A stretch of 64,000 nt of DNA from Desulfovibrio sp. Fe33 (GCF_028532725.1 NZ_JAQKGU010000009.1:104092-168091), one strand, 5' to 3'; positions 8,907 through 18,041 are shown, counted from the first letter of the stretch. Notes: a model not told the origin generated them from the letters alone. Made by a program: numbers and translations.

Positions 8907-9641
8907 ATGATGAGTGAACTAGGACTGATCGAAGGCGTCTTCTCCATTGAACGCACGACCCGGATCGGTACGGGGACTACTTCCCGGCGAGTGGGGCAGA
9001 GTGCGCTGTATTACGCCAGGGAGACGGAGGACGGCTCCATCGAGCTTCAGGGCCTGAACAGCCGGAACGTGCCTTTCGGGCCGGTTGGGGTCATTACCAA
9101 GGATGAACTTCTGGCCGACTACCTGCCTGTGCCGCAGCTCTTCAAGGAGGTGTTCGGCAATCTCCGCGCGGTGCAGAAATCCGTGGCCAGGGGCGACAAG
9201 TTCCGCAAGCGGGGCGAAAATTTCACCGCCGAGTACGAGTACGCCAACGCGTTGAACCTGGACGAGCTGAACGTGCGGGCGAATTTCGGTATCGGCCTGT
9301 GCCTTCTGGCCCGGGACGAGGAGGAGAAGGCCAAGAAGGTCTTCGACCGCATTCTCGGCCTGGATACCGCCTTTTCCGACGATCATAAGCACCTTTTCAA
9401 CGAATACGGCATAGCCCTGCGCAAGAAGAAGCTGTTCGGCCAGGCCGTCGATTATTACCGCCGCGCTCTGGAGCTGGCGGGCGACGACGAGAATCTCTGG
9501 TACAATCTGGCCCGCGCGCAATTCGAACGGCAGGACTGGGCCGCCTGCGCCAAGGCCGCGGCCAAGTGTCTTGAGCTGGCTCCGGAGCATGAGGAAGGGC
9601 GAAGGATGATGGATCATCTCGCCAAAAAAGGCTTGATCTAG
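8907..9641 (+). CDS. Tetratricopeptide-repeat protein of unknown function
   Basis: A 244-residue cytoplasmic protein without a signal peptide. The N-terminal 75 residues (VFSIERTTRIGTGTTSRR onward) match no family I recognise; residues about 95-240 form TPR repeats (ANALNLDELNVRANFGIG, DYYRRALELAGDDENLWYNL, KAAAKCLELAPEHEEG). Such proteins usually act as scaffolds. ATG 8907 follows AAGG at 9 bases; a second ATG is directly downstream. It ends 9 bases before cbiA, but co-function with it is not established. Confidence 0.8.
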   Translation: MMSELGLIEGVFSIERTTRIGTGTTSRRVGQSALYYARETEDGSIELQGLNSRNVPFGPVGVITKDELLADYLPVPQLFKEVFGNLRAVQKSVARGDKFRKRGENFTAEYEYANALNLDELNVRANFGIGLCLLARDEEEKAKKVFDRILGLDTAFSDDHKHLFNEYGIALRKKKLFGQAVDYYRRALELAGDDENLWYNLARAQFERQDWAACAKAAAKCLELAPEHEEGRRMMDHLAKKGLI

Positions 9642-9650
9642 GGGGCGGGC

Positions 9651-11048
9651 GTGAGCACGGTCAAGGCCTTCGTCATCGCCGGAACGCACAGCGGGTGCGG
9701 CAAGACGTCCATCTCTTTGGGGCTCATGGCTTCATTGGCCCGCCGCGGCGTCAGGGTGCAGCCCTTCAAGAACGGGCCGGATTTCATCGACCCCGGCCAT
9801 CACGCCCTGGCCTGCGCCGTGGACGGCGTGCCTGTTCCAAGTCACAACCTCGACGGCTGGATACTCGACGAGGCCGCCAACTTCGATATCTTCAACCGTT
9901 ACGCCGCAGGCAGCGACGTGGCCGTCATCGAAGGGGGCATGGGCCTTTTCGACGGCATTTCCGGGACCGGCGAAGCCGGGTCCACGGCCCAACTGGCCAA
10001 GATACTTGGCCTGCCCGTCATTCTGGTGGTGGACGCCCGCTCCATGGCCCGGTCCGCCGCCGCCCTGGTGGCGGGGTACGCGGACTTCGATCCCGAAGTG
10101 ACCATCGCGGGAGTCATCTTCAACCGCGTCGGCAGCGCGTCCCATGCGGAGCTGCTGCGCGAGGCCATGACCCTGGTCCCTGACGTGCCGGTGCTGGGCG
10201 TGCTCGGCCGCGACGACTCCATCGCCACCCCCTCGCGCCATCTCGGCCTCGTCACCCCGGAACAGGACGCCCCGGATCTTTCGCGGTATCAGCGATTGGC
10301 CGACTGGGTGGAGACCGGCCTGGACCCGGACGCGATTCTGGCCCGGCTGCCCGACATTACGGCCGTCCCCCCGTTCGAGCCCGTGCCGCAGCTCCCCAGG
10401 GTGACTATCGGGCTGGCCAGGGATAACGCCTTCTGTTTCTATTACGAGGAAAATCTTCGTCTCCTGCGGGAGGCCGGAGCCCGGCTGGTGGAGTTTTCCC
10501 CCATCGCCGACGCTCGTCTGCCGGAGCATCTGGACGGCCTCTACCTTGGCGGAGGCTACCCGGAACTCTATGCCTTCGAGCTCGGCCAGAACACCCGTAT
10601 GCGCCGTGACATCAAGGAGTTCTGCGAGTCGGGACGCCCGGTCTACGCCGAGTGCGGCGGGTTCATGCTGCTCATGAACGACATCATCACCGGGCGGGGC
10701 CGTTACGCCATGACCGGCGTCTATCCGGTGCGCGCGGAAATGAACGAGCGGTTCCGCGCCCTGGGCTACCGTGAGATCGCCACCCGCGAGGCCACCATCC
10801 TCGGTCCGGCGGGAACCGTCGCGCGCGGACACGAATTCCATTATTCCTCCCTTCAGGAGGACGGCGCGCCCGACGCCCTGCACCCGGTCTACTCCATGTC
10901 CGGCCGAAAGGGGCGCATCGACGCGCCCGAAGGGTTCGTCACCCGAAACACCCTCGGCTCCTACGTCCACCTCCACTTCGCCTCCAACCCGGAAATCGCG
11001 CGTTCCTTCGTGCGCCTGTGTATTGAGGCAGGCAACAGCTTGCAGTAG
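9651..11048 (+). CDS. cbiA: Cobyrinate a,c-diamide synthase
   Basis: A 465-residue amidotransferase (CbiA/CobB) that converts the a and c carboxylates of cobyrinate to amides using ATP and glutamine. The N-terminal half is a P-loop synthetase domain (GTHSGCGKTS, 11-20; NGPDFIDPGHH; IEGGMGLFDG); the C-terminal half is a class-I glutaminase with the nucleophile C335 in YAECGGFMLL and GHEFHYS near 393-399. The start is GTG. It is the first of several cobalamin genes scattered in this window. The symbol follows the anaerobic-pathway naming of the other genes here. Confidence 0.94.
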   Translation: MSTVKAFVIAGTHSGCGKTSISLGLMASLARRGVRVQPFKNGPDFIDPGHHALACAVDGVPVPSHNLDGWILDEAANFDIFNRYAAGSDVAVIEGGMGLFDGISGTGEAGSTAQLAKILGLPVILVVDARSMARSAAALVAGYADFDPEVTIAGVIFNRVGSASHAELLREAMTLVPDVPVLGVLGRDDSIATPSRHLGLVTPEQDAPDLSRYQRLADWVETGLDPDAILARLPDITAVPPFEPVPQLPRVTIGLARDNAFCFYYEENLRLLREAGARLVEFSPIADARLPEHLDGLYLGGGYPELYAFELGQNTRMRRDIKEFCESGRPVYAECGGFMLLMNDIITGRGRYAMTGVYPVRAEMNERFRALGYREIATREATILGPAGTVARGHEFHYSSLQEDGAPDALHPVYSMSGRKGRIDAPEGFVTRNTLGSYVHLHFASNPEIARSFVRLCIEAGNSLQ

Positions 11049-11145
11049 CCGGGCCTTCATTCCCGAACCGTTTTCCGGGCGGCAACCGGCCGCCCGAGGC
11101 GTCCCCCCCTTAACAAACGACGCCCGACCGGGTAGGAGATGAAGG

Positions 11146-12333
11146 ATGCGGACGTGGATTCTTCATATCGACATGGATGCGTTTTTCGCGTCGGTGGAGC
11201 AGATGGACAACCCCGAGTTGCGGGGCAAGCCTGTGGCCGTGGGCGGGACGTCGGACCGCAGCGTGGTGTCTGCGGCCAGCTACGAGGTGCGCAAGTACGG
11301 CGTCCGTTCGGCCATGTCCGTGGTCAAGGCGCGCAAGCTCTGTCCGGAGATAATCATGGTTCCGGGGCGCATGGCCCGCTACAAGGAGGTCTCGCGGCAG
11401 GTCATGGGCGTGCTGAAAGAGTTCTCGCCGACCGTGGAGCAGGCCAGCGTGGACGAGGCGTACCTGGACGGAACGGGACTGGAGCGGCTGTTCGGCCCCA
11501 TCGACGAGATGGGGCGGCGGATCAAGGCGCGAGTGAAGGAGGCCACGGGGCTGAATTGCTCGGTGGGCGCTGCCCCGGTGCGGTTTCTGGCCAAGATCGC
11601 TTCGGATATGGATAAGCCCGACGGCTTGTTCATTGTCCGGCACGAGGAGGTCGGGGAGTTCCTGCGCACGCTGCCTGTGGGCAGGATTCCCGGTGTGGGG
11701 GCCAAGCTGTTGGAGGTGTTGAAACGCATGGGCGTGCGCACCTGCGGCGACGTCCTGCTCAAGCCCGCAGAATACTGGGAGGAGCGGCTGGGAAAGTACG
11801 GCGCGGCCCTGCACGAAAGGGCGCGCGGCATCGACCCCACGCCGGTCACGCCCCACGAGGCGGCCAAGAGTTGCAGCGCGGAAAACACATTTCAGGAAGA
11901 CACCACGGATCGGACGTTGCTGCGCAAATGGCTTCTCGCGCAGTCCGAACGGGTTGGCGAGGATTTGCGCCGTCACGGCTACAAGGGACGAACCGTTACG
12001 CTCAAGATCAAGTATGCGGATTTCACCCAGATCACCCGTTCGAAAAGCCTGGACGCCCGCACGGACAAGACCGGGGTCATATACGACACCGCCTGTTCCC
12101 TGCTTGAGCAGGTGCGCCTTCCGCGCGCCGTCCGGCTGATCGGAGTGGGCGTGTCGAATTTCGAGGCCCGCGCCCGCCAGGTCAATTTGTTCGAGGAATC
12201 GCCGGAGCAAAGGGAGTCGACCAGTGAGCTGGACAGGGCCGTGGACGAGGTTCGGCGCAAGTTCGGGGGCAAGGCCGTGACCCGCGTGGAGCTGTTGGGA
12301 TTCAAGAAAAAACCAACCAATTCTGCTGAGTGA
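11146..12333 (+). CDS. dinB: DNA polymerase IV (Y family)
   Basis: A 395-residue error-prone translesion polymerase. The palm motifs are clear: HIDMDAFFASVE near the N terminus and SVDEAYLD with the catalytic acidic pair; the helix-hairpin-helix GRIPGVGAKLLEVLKRMG and a little-finger domain follow. The start ATG follows AGGAG. The last 40 residues are basic and end without an obvious QLxLF clamp-binding motif, although VNLFEES near the C terminus could serve. No LexA-type box was recognised upstream. Confidence 0.94.
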   Translation: MRTWILHIDMDAFFASVEQMDNPELRGKPVAVGGTSDRSVVSAASYEVRKYGVRSAMSVVKARKLCPEIIMVPGRMARYKEVSRQVMGVLKEFSPTVEQASVDEAYLDGTGLERLFGPIDEMGRRIKARVKEATGLNCSVGAAPVRFLAKIASDMDKPDGLFIVRHEEVGEFLRTLPVGRIPGVGAKLLEVLKRMGVRTCGDVLLKPAEYWEERLGKYGAALHERARGIDPTPVTPHEAAKSCSAENTFQEDTTDRTLLRKWLLAQSERVGEDLRRHGYKGRTVTLKIKYADFTQITRSKSLDARTDKTGVIYDTACSLLEQVRLPRAVRLIGVGVSNFEARARQVNLFEESPEQRESTSELDRAVDEVRRKFGGKAVTRVELLGFKKKPTNSAE

Positions 12334-12462
12334 GCGTCCCCGGCGAGGTTTCGGCGGTTCCGGCTTGCCAAAGCTGATGAAGATTACTACATAGAAAAGA
12401 TACTATGAAAAAAATATCGTCTTTCGGCGAGTATCAAAGGATGTCAACCATTCGTGAATATT

Positions 12463-13761
12463 ATGAAAAGTAAGAAATTGCTCAATGTCAGGGGTCTGCT
12501 TGTTCTCGCCTTCGTCTTGTTTGCGCCGTGCCTGTTCGCGGCCGGCGTTTCGGCGGAGGAGGAACCCAAGGGAATCATGGACGTGGACCTTTCGGCCAAG
12601 CCCGCGCCGTTGGCCGAGAATGTGGAAAAGGGCCTGAGTCACCTTTTCGCGGTCCTTGACGACAAATCCGTTCCCCTGTCGGTGGCCGAACTGCAACCCA
12701 TGCTCGACTTCGTGGTCAACGTGGATGCCGACCCCAAGGATATCGAACCCGCCAAGCGCTTCGACGGCCGGGGAATCTGCCTGCGCCGCGACGTGTCCAC
12801 GGATCTGACCCGCATCCTCAAGTATTTCTACAACCCCGACATCCCTAACCATTTGCTCTGTCCGGCGGTTCTGCGCTCGTCGGGATGGCGCGAGGGCAGC
12901 GAGTTCCTGGCCCGGCCGAACGGGTTGTGGGAGGAGTTGCCTTCGCTGGGCGAGAACGGGCCGGTGGTGGTCCGGGGCAGCGAGTACGAGGTGACCACGC
13001 CCGATTCGTTTGCCGAGGCGTATTACGGCTACGATTTGAACCGGCTCATTATCCTGACCCGATTCCAGGGCAAGAACGTGCTCATTTCCGTGTCCGAGCA
13101 GGACGGCAAGTCCGACGTCGGCCGCAAGGGGGCGATCCTGGACGACAAGAGCTGGGAGTATTTCTACTCCGGGCTGGAAGGCCTCAACAAGGGCATGATC
13201 GGCTGGATGGACACCTTCACCTACGCCTCCGGCTCGGTTCAGGTTTTCGTGGAGCAGGACGCTCAGGCGCCTCGCAGCACGGTCTTCCTGTTCAAATGGC
13301 TGAACGCGGGATGGGCCGGTATGAACGTGGTCAAGCGTTCCCACATCTATGACGGGACCCTGCGTTACGTGCGCAGCTTCTCCAAGGTGGTGGAGTCCAA
13401 CGGCCTCACTCCGGAGTTCCTGGTCGACGGCCTCAGGGACGTCATGGCCATGCCTGAAAGCCGGGTGAACGAACTCATCGAGGAATACGCCCGCAACTTC
13501 GAGGCCCGGTTCAAGGACGATCCCAAGCTGAAGTCCCGCGATTACGCCAAGGTCATCCGCGACGGCGGGTATGCCGAGGTTCTGGACGATAACGCGCGGC
13601 GGTCGGTGCTGGCCCTGGAAAAGCTCAAATCCCTCATGGGCATGGACACCCTTATCGCCCTGGAGGGCGAGGCGTCTCAGCCCGTGGCCCAGGGGCCGGA
13701 GAACGCGACTCACCCCGTGGCCGCGGAAGTGGCGCAGCGCGAGACCGCGCCCGGCAACTAG
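12463..13761 (+). CDS. Exported protein of unknown function
   Basis: A 432-residue product from ATG 12463 (an in-frame GTG lies at 12454). It has a signal peptide (LLVLAFVLFAPCLFAAGVSA) and a long soluble domain with no family I recognise. The mature part has a single pair of cysteines (GRGICLRRD and NHLLCPAV) and several aromatic-rich segments such as SWEYFYSGLEG. The C-terminal 30 residues are low complexity. There is no convincing ribosome-binding site at either start; a 22-codon upstream frame overlaps it. A strong terminator follows directly. Confidence 0.7.
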   Translation: MKSKKLLNVRGLLVLAFVLFAPCLFAAGVSAEEEPKGIMDVDLSAKPAPLAENVEKGLSHLFAVLDDKSVPLSVAELQPMLDFVVNVDADPKDIEPAKRFDGRGICLRRDVSTDLTRILKYFYNPDIPNHLLCPAVLRSSGWREGSEFLARPNGLWEELPSLGENGPVVVRGSEYEVTTPDSFAEAYYGYDLNRLIILTRFQGKNVLISVSEQDGKSDVGRKGAILDDKSWEYFYSGLEGLNKGMIGWMDTFTYASGSVQVFVEQDAQAPRSTVFLFKWLNAGWAGMNVVKRSHIYDGTLRYVRSFSKVVESNGLTPEFLVDGLRDVMAMPESRVNELIEEYARNFEARFKDDPKLKSRDYAKVIRDGGYAEVLDDNARRSVLALEKLKSLMGMDTLIALEGEASQPVAQGPENATHPVAAEVAQRETAPGN

Positions 13762-13790
13762 TCAGCGGACCGGATACACGCTATATTGAC

Positions 13791-13820
13791 GGCGCGCCGA
13801 TCGGTCGGCGCGCCGTTTTT
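13791..13820 (+). terminator. Rho-independent terminator
   Basis: A perfect 10-bp stem (GGCGCGCCGA at 13791-13800 with its complement at 13805-13814), a TCGG loop, then G and five Ts. It lies 29 bases after the unknown exported-protein gene and separates it from the flagellar genes. Confidence 0.9.
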
Positions 13821-13843
13821 CATTTGCCGCAAGGAGAAGCCCC

Positions 13844-14017
13844 ATGCTCGTTCACGTGGATGACGCCAAGTTTTTGTTCTGTCCCCTGCTGATGACCCAT
13901 GACGACAAGATGAAGATGTGCCAGGTGGCCCAATGCATGATGTGGCGCTGGGTGGACCGCGAACGGGGCGTCGGGTATTGCGGCATGGCAGGGAAGCCCG
14001 CCGGGGCCGAAAGCTAG
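13844..14017 (+). CDS. Small Cys/Met-rich orphan protein
   Basis: A 57-residue frame from ATG 13844 to TAG 14015-14017, preceded by an excellent AAGGAG site with 7-base spacing. The product starts MLVHVDDAKFLF and contains four cysteines (C13, C26, C31, C46) and eight methionines, with a VAQCMMWRWVDRE segment. It has no signal peptide. It sits alone between a terminator and fliJ. I do not recognise a family; the cysteines could bind a metal, but the spacing is not a standard finger. The ribosome-binding site is the main reason to believe it is translated. Confidence 0.6.
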   Translation: MLVHVDDAKFLFCPLLMTHDDKMKMCQVAQCMMWRWVDRERGVGYCGMAGKPAGAES

Positions 14018-14046
14018 CCGCCCCTTCCCCGAAAGGATTTCAAGTC

Positions 14047-14487
14047 ATGTCCAAACCGTTTCGCTTCAAGCTCGACAAGGTGCTCGACTACCGCGAGCAG
14101 CTTGAGGAGCAGGCCAGGGGAACGCTCGCCCGGGCCAGGGCCGCGCGTGACGCCCAGGCCGAGGTCCTGCGCGGCCTGGAGACGCGCCTGGAGGCCCATC
14201 TGGCCGCCGAGGCCGAGTCGCACGGGTCGGCCAACGACATGTGGCTGTGGCGGCAGTACAAAGACGCCCTGTCCCAGGACGTGGCCATCGCCAGGGTGGA
14301 TTTGAACGGTTTGGAACTCAAATTGCAAAGATGCCGCACGGAAGCTGTGGAACGTTCCAGGGACAGGAAGCTCCTGGAGAAGCTCAAGCAAACGCAAGCC
14401 AAGAGGCATCATGATCGAGAAAACGCCCGTGAAGAAAAGGAAAACGATGAAACGGCAACGCTCCGGTTCAAGTCTCACGATCACTAA
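14047..14487 (+). CDS. fliJ: Flagellar export chaperone FliJ
   Basis: A 146-residue, highly charged coiled-coil protein starting FRFKLDKVLDYREQLEEQAR, the characteristic N terminus of FliJ. FliJ is the stalk-like component of the flagellar type III export ATPase complex. The length matches the family. It overlaps the following MotE-like gene, a common pairing in Desulfovibrionaceae and other Proteobacteria. No further flagellar genes are in the window. Confidence 0.85.
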   Translation: MSKPFRFKLDKVLDYREQLEEQARGTLARARAARDAQAEVLRGLETRLEAHLAAEAESHGSANDMWLWRQYKDALSQDVAIARVDLNGLELKLQRCRTEAVERSRDRKLLEKLKQTQAKRHHDRENAREEKENDETATLRFKSHDH

Positions 14488-15139
14488 GGTTCTCGCCAGT
14501 CTCGTTTTCCTGGCCTTGCTGAAGCTGACCGTGTTCGGCCTTCTGAGCGTCGATTCCATGACGCTCAAGGCTGTCGGAAACGTGTTGCCCGACGTTCTGT
14601 CAGGCGAGACCGCCGCGGCCCAGGACAATGCCGCCCCCGCCCGGAGCGACTCGGCTCCCGCCACTCCCATCGCCGACAAGGCGGACTCCGAGGCCAATCG
14701 CGCCGCGAAGGCCGAGGCGGCCATGGACCGCGCCGCCGCCGAAAAGCGCACGGAAGAGGATTTGCCCGAGGAGTGGAAGGCCCTGAAGCGCAAGGAGGAC
14801 GAGTTGGCGGGCAAGGAACGTGCCCTCAAGGAGATGGAGGCGTCCATCAAGGCCGAGGCCGAGCGGGTCGCGAAACTCCATGCCGAGATAAAGTCCATGC
14901 TCGACGAGGCCAAGCAGATCAAGGACCAGCGTGTCAAGAAGCTGGTGGACATGCTCTCCAACACCAAGGCCAAGAAGGCCGCCGAGATTTTGCAGTCCAT
15001 GGACGACGATCTGGCCGTCAAGGTCCTGTCGGGAATGCGCGGCAGGCAGGCGGGCGAGATCCTCTCCTTCGTGGAATCCAAGAAGGCCGCCAAGCTCTCC
15101 GAGGAACTGACCAAGTTGCAGATTCCCTTCGAGAACTAG
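14447..15139 (+). CDS. MotE-like flagellar coiled-coil protein
   Basis: A 230-residue protein from ATG 14447; an in-frame ATG at 14411 would add 12 residues and overlap fliJ further. It has one N-terminal membrane segment (VLASLVFLALLKLTVFGLL), an Ala/Glu-rich linker, a coiled coil (about 110-165) and a C-terminal MgtE-N-like helical domain (KAAEILQSMDDDLAVKVLSGM and similar). This layout matches MotE-type chaperones of the flagellar motor stator. It lies directly after fliJ and before a strong terminator. Confidence 0.75.
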   Translation: MKRQRSGSSLTITKVLASLVFLALLKLTVFGLLSVDSMTLKAVGNVLPDVLSGETAAAQDNAAPARSDSAPATPIADKADSEANRAAKAEAAMDRAAAEKRTEEDLPEEWKALKRKEDELAGKERALKEMEASIKAEAERVAKLHAEIKSMLDEAKQIKDQRVKKLVDMLSNTKAKKAAEILQSMDDDLAVKVLSGMRGRQAGEILSFVESKKAAKLSEELTKLQIPFEN

Positions 15140-15163
15140 GCCAGGCAACCCTGAACATTGCGG

Positions 15164-15194
15164 GCGGGCGGTCTGACGGCCGCCCGCTTTTTTT
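15164..15194 (+). terminator. Rho-independent terminator of the fliJ pair
   Basis: An 8-bp GCGGGCGG/CCGCCCGC stem (15164-15171 and 15180-15187) with an 8-base loop, followed by seven Ts. It closes the fliJ/MotE-like unit before truA. Confidence 0.9.
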
Positions 15195-15243
15195 GCCGCC
15201 GTCCGGCGTTGAACTGCGGACCGCCTTCACGTATAGCAGGCCC

Positions 15244-15990
15244 ATGACGCGCGTCCGAATGATCCTGGCCTACGAGGGCACGGAATTTTGCGGCTGGCAG
15301 GTACAGCCCGCAGACCGCACCGTGCAGGGCGAGCTTGAGCGCGCCCTGGAGACCATTTTGGGCAGGCCGGTCCGTGTTCACGGCTCGGGGCGCACCGACT
15401 CCGGGGTCCACGCCCTGGGGCAGACTGTGCATTTCGACTGCCCGGACGACCGCCCCGATTTCCCATGGCGGCGGAGCCTGAACGCTTTGCTGCCGAAGGA
15501 TGTGCGCGTGCTTGAAGCCGCTCCGGCGGCCGACGACTTCCACGCCCGGTACGGAGCCGTTTCCAAAACCTACGAATATTGTTTGTGGCACGAGCGGGCC
15601 TTCTGCCTTCCCCAACGCCGCCGTTTCGTCTGGGCGTGCGGGCCGGTGGACTTCGCGCGTATGGAGGCGGCCGCCGCGATCCTTGCGGGCGAGCACGACT
15701 TCGCCGCCTTTCAGAATGTCGGCACCGACGTCGAATCCACAGTGCGGACCGTGACGGGAATCTCGCGCCATCCCGGCGCGACGGAGTTCGAATCTGTCTG
15801 GCGCTTTTCCGCTGACGGGTTTCTCAAGCAGATGGTGCGCAATCTGGTGGGCTGTCTGGTGGCCTGCGGTCGGGGGAGGATGAGCCTGGAAGAGGTGCGG
15901 GCCGTGCTCGAATCCCGCAACAGGACGCTGGCCCCGGCCACGGTTCCCCCCCAGGGACTGACCCTGGTGCGGGTGGAGTACGGGAGCTGA
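15244..15990 (+). CDS. truA: tRNA pseudouridine(38-40) synthase
   Basis: A 248-residue enzyme that isomerises uridines 38-40 in the anticodon arm of tRNAs. It has LAYEGTEFCGWQVQP at the N terminus, the catalytic aspartate D52 in GRTDSGVHALGQ and the C-terminal FLKQMVRNLVG block, all diagnostic of TruA. The length is normal. It is transcribed alone after a terminator and converges on the next gene with a 3-base gap. Confidence 0.95.
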   Translation: MTRVRMILAYEGTEFCGWQVQPADRTVQGELERALETILGRPVRVHGSGRTDSGVHALGQTVHFDCPDDRPDFPWRRSLNALLPKDVRVLEAAPAADDFHARYGAVSKTYEYCLWHERAFCLPQRRRFVWACGPVDFARMEAAAAILAGEHDFAAFQNVGTDVESTVRTVTGISRHPGATEFESVWRFSADGFLKQMVRNLVGCLVACGRGRMSLEEVRAVLESRNRTLAPATVPPQGLTLVRVEYGS

Positions 15991-15993
15991 CGG

Positions 15994-17895
15994 TCAGCGT
16001 CCCAGGATGTCGCGTTTTTCCGCGTCCCAGTAGAATACCGTGGCTTCAAGCCGCTTTTCGACCTTTTTCCTGACGCTGCAAAATCCGATCACCGCGCCGG
16101 GCTGGACGATCTTCTTGACCTGGATGGTGAGCCCCGCAAGTTCCTGCTGGAGGCGGACCGTCGTGCGGTTGATCTTGTCGCTCAAGGCGTCGCGCCGCTT
16201 GACCAGGGCTTCACGGTGCCGGATTACCTCGACAAGGGCGGGGCGTCTGGCTTCGGGCGTGCGTGCCAGGAGCGTCTCGGGCGGCTCCGTGCCCAGGGTG
16301 GCGTCGATCTTCTTGATGGACTGGGCCACCCGGATGCGCTCTTCCCGCAGCGCATCGTCCTCGCAATCCTCGACGACAATCCCCACCAAGGTGGCCACGC
16401 CCAGCTCGGAGCCGAGCTCGTTGATTTCGATGCCCTTGCGGGCCAGGACTTCGCCGCCCTGGACCGTGCCCTTGCCCGACAGGGCTATGAGCCTGCCGTC
16501 CGTGTGGATGGACGAATTCTGTATTTCGTTGGCGATAACCACATCGTGCCCGGCCCGGATGCGCGCGTTGATGGCGAAGTTGGCGACCACGCGGCCGTCG
16601 CTCACGATTTCGCCGCCGTCGGGCATGAGAATGCCGCCCTTGACCTCCACCAGGCCGCCCGCATAGACGGTCGAGCTTTCGATGGACCCTTCCACCAGGA
16701 CGTGCTTCGGCGCCGAGACGGAGAAGCCCGCCTGAATCGACCCCAACACCTTGATCGAGCCGTGCTCGACCTTCACGTTGCCCGAATTGAGGTCCACGTT
16801 GCCGTGGACCACCAAGCACTCGGTCACGGACAGGGTGTTCCGCTCCAGGACCGCCACGCCCTGCGCCTTGGATGCGTAGGTCGTCCCGTCGTTCTGGAGC
16901 AGGACGTTTTCGCCCAGGACGATCTTCAGCTCCCTGCCCGCGCTGGCCGGTATGGTCTTGCCGTAGATATCGATGCCGCCTTCGCCCGCGGTCGGCGGAT
17001 GGAGTCTGCCGATGATCTGCCCGGTAACGACCATGGGATAGGTCCCCCGGTCGCGGAAGTCGAGCCTGCCAGAGGCGTCCTCGGTGCCGGTCTCGTCGCG
17101 GGTGGCGACCATGGACTCCAGCCAGCCGTCGCGGCCCGGCACGGGATGCGCTCCCTTGACCAGAACCTGGTTGGGCAGGGCCATGTTCATGTCTCCGGCC
17201 TGGCCGAGTTTGGCCGCGAGCGCTTCCAGGTCCACGGGTATGAGCACGCCCATGTCGCGCAGTTCCTTTTCGATGCGCTCCACGGTGATGGGCTCGCCCC
17301 GGAAATCCTTGTGGTGGATGGTCCCGACGACTTCGACCTCGTCGTCGGTGATGTGGGCGCAGGGGGTTACCGAAACCACGCCGTCGCGGATTTTGGCCAC
17401 GCCCCAAACGCGGGAGTAGTATGCTCCGGCCGAGGGGTCCCAATCCACATGTTCGCCCGCCTCGACCTTGACGGCCTTGGGCGTGAAGGAACCGGTGGGC
17501 CGGATCGCCCGCCCGTCGATGGACTCGCCGACGGCCGCCGTGGCGGCGGGGCGGAAGCGGAGGAAGCGGTCTTCGGGAAAAACGGGAAATTGCAGGTCGC
17601 CAAGGGCCGACAGGACGGCCTCTCTCGGCTCCCTCGGAGGGATGCCCCGGACCAGGGGGATGCCCCGGAATTCGTCGCCCGCTAGAACCGCTGCGACGAT
17701 GCGTCCGGCGGCTTCTTCATCCACGGGCAGTCTGACCCCGCAGGCGGCCACCTGCGCCTTGAGCAGAGCCACGCTCGGTTCCTTGCCCCCGTTGGGCGGG
17801 AAGTAGCGGTTGACGCCGAGCTTCATGCCGTCTTCGGACATGCAGAAGCGAAATTGTGCGTCCGGGCTGTTTTTCAGGGCCTCTTCATCCTGCAT
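15994..17895 (-). CDS. FapA-domain (DUF342) protein
   Basis: From ATG 17895 this is a 633-residue cytoplasmic protein; the frame is open to 17970 but the extra residues look non-coding. The N-terminal 130 residues are degenerate, followed by a long FapA/DUF342 beta-helical region (GDMNMALPNQVLVKGAHPVPGRDG; GNVDLNSGNVKVEHGSIKVLG; repeated VEGSIESSTVYAGG turns) and a C-terminal coiled coil. FapA proteins are polymerising or scaffold-like and are often found near flagellar genes in delta-proteobacteria. The biochemical role is unknown. The start has only a weak GGTGGA site. Confidence 0.82.
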   Translation of the reverse strand: MQDEEALKNSPDAQFRFCMSEDGMKLGVNRYFPPNGGKEPSVALLKAQVAACGVRLPVDEEAAGRIVAAVLAGDEFRGIPLVRGIPPREPREAVLSALGDLQFPVFPEDRFLRFRPAATAAVGESIDGRAIRPTGSFTPKAVKVEAGEHVDWDPSAGAYYSRVWGVAKIRDGVVSVTPCAHITDDEVEVVGTIHHKDFRGEPITVERIEKELRDMGVLIPVDLEALAAKLGQAGDMNMALPNQVLVKGAHPVPGRDGWLESMVATRDETGTEDASGRLDFRDRGTYPMVVTGQIIGRLHPPTAGEGGIDIYGKTIPASAGRELKIVLGENVLLQNDGTTYASKAQGVAVLERNTLSVTECLVVHGNVDLNSGNVKVEHGSIKVLGSIQAGFSVSAPKHVLVEGSIESSTVYAGGLVEVKGGILMPDGGEIVSDGRVVANFAINARIRAGHDVVIANEIQNSSIHTDGRLIALSGKGTVQGGEVLARKGIEINELGSELGVATLVGIVVEDCEDDALREERIRVAQSIKKIDATLGTEPPETLLARTPEARRPALVEVIRHREALVKRRDALSDKINRTTVRLQQELAGLTIQVKKIVQPGAVIGFCSVRKKVEKRLEATVFYWDAEKRDILGR

Positions 17896-18041
17896 GGTCC
17901 ACCGCGTGATCGGATAAGGAGTGAAAGCTGGATTTGCCCCGGCCGGACCGTCCCGGATGGAGGGGCGCATTCTCGGGAGTTAATTTAGCACGGGACATCG
18001 GAGCTGGCAATCCATTGGAAAAGCGGCTGATTCGAGAATAG

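Noticed and set aside
11076..11096. An 8-bp GC stem after cbiA, considered as a terminator.
   Set aside because: No T tract follows on either usable side, so intrinsic termination is not supported.
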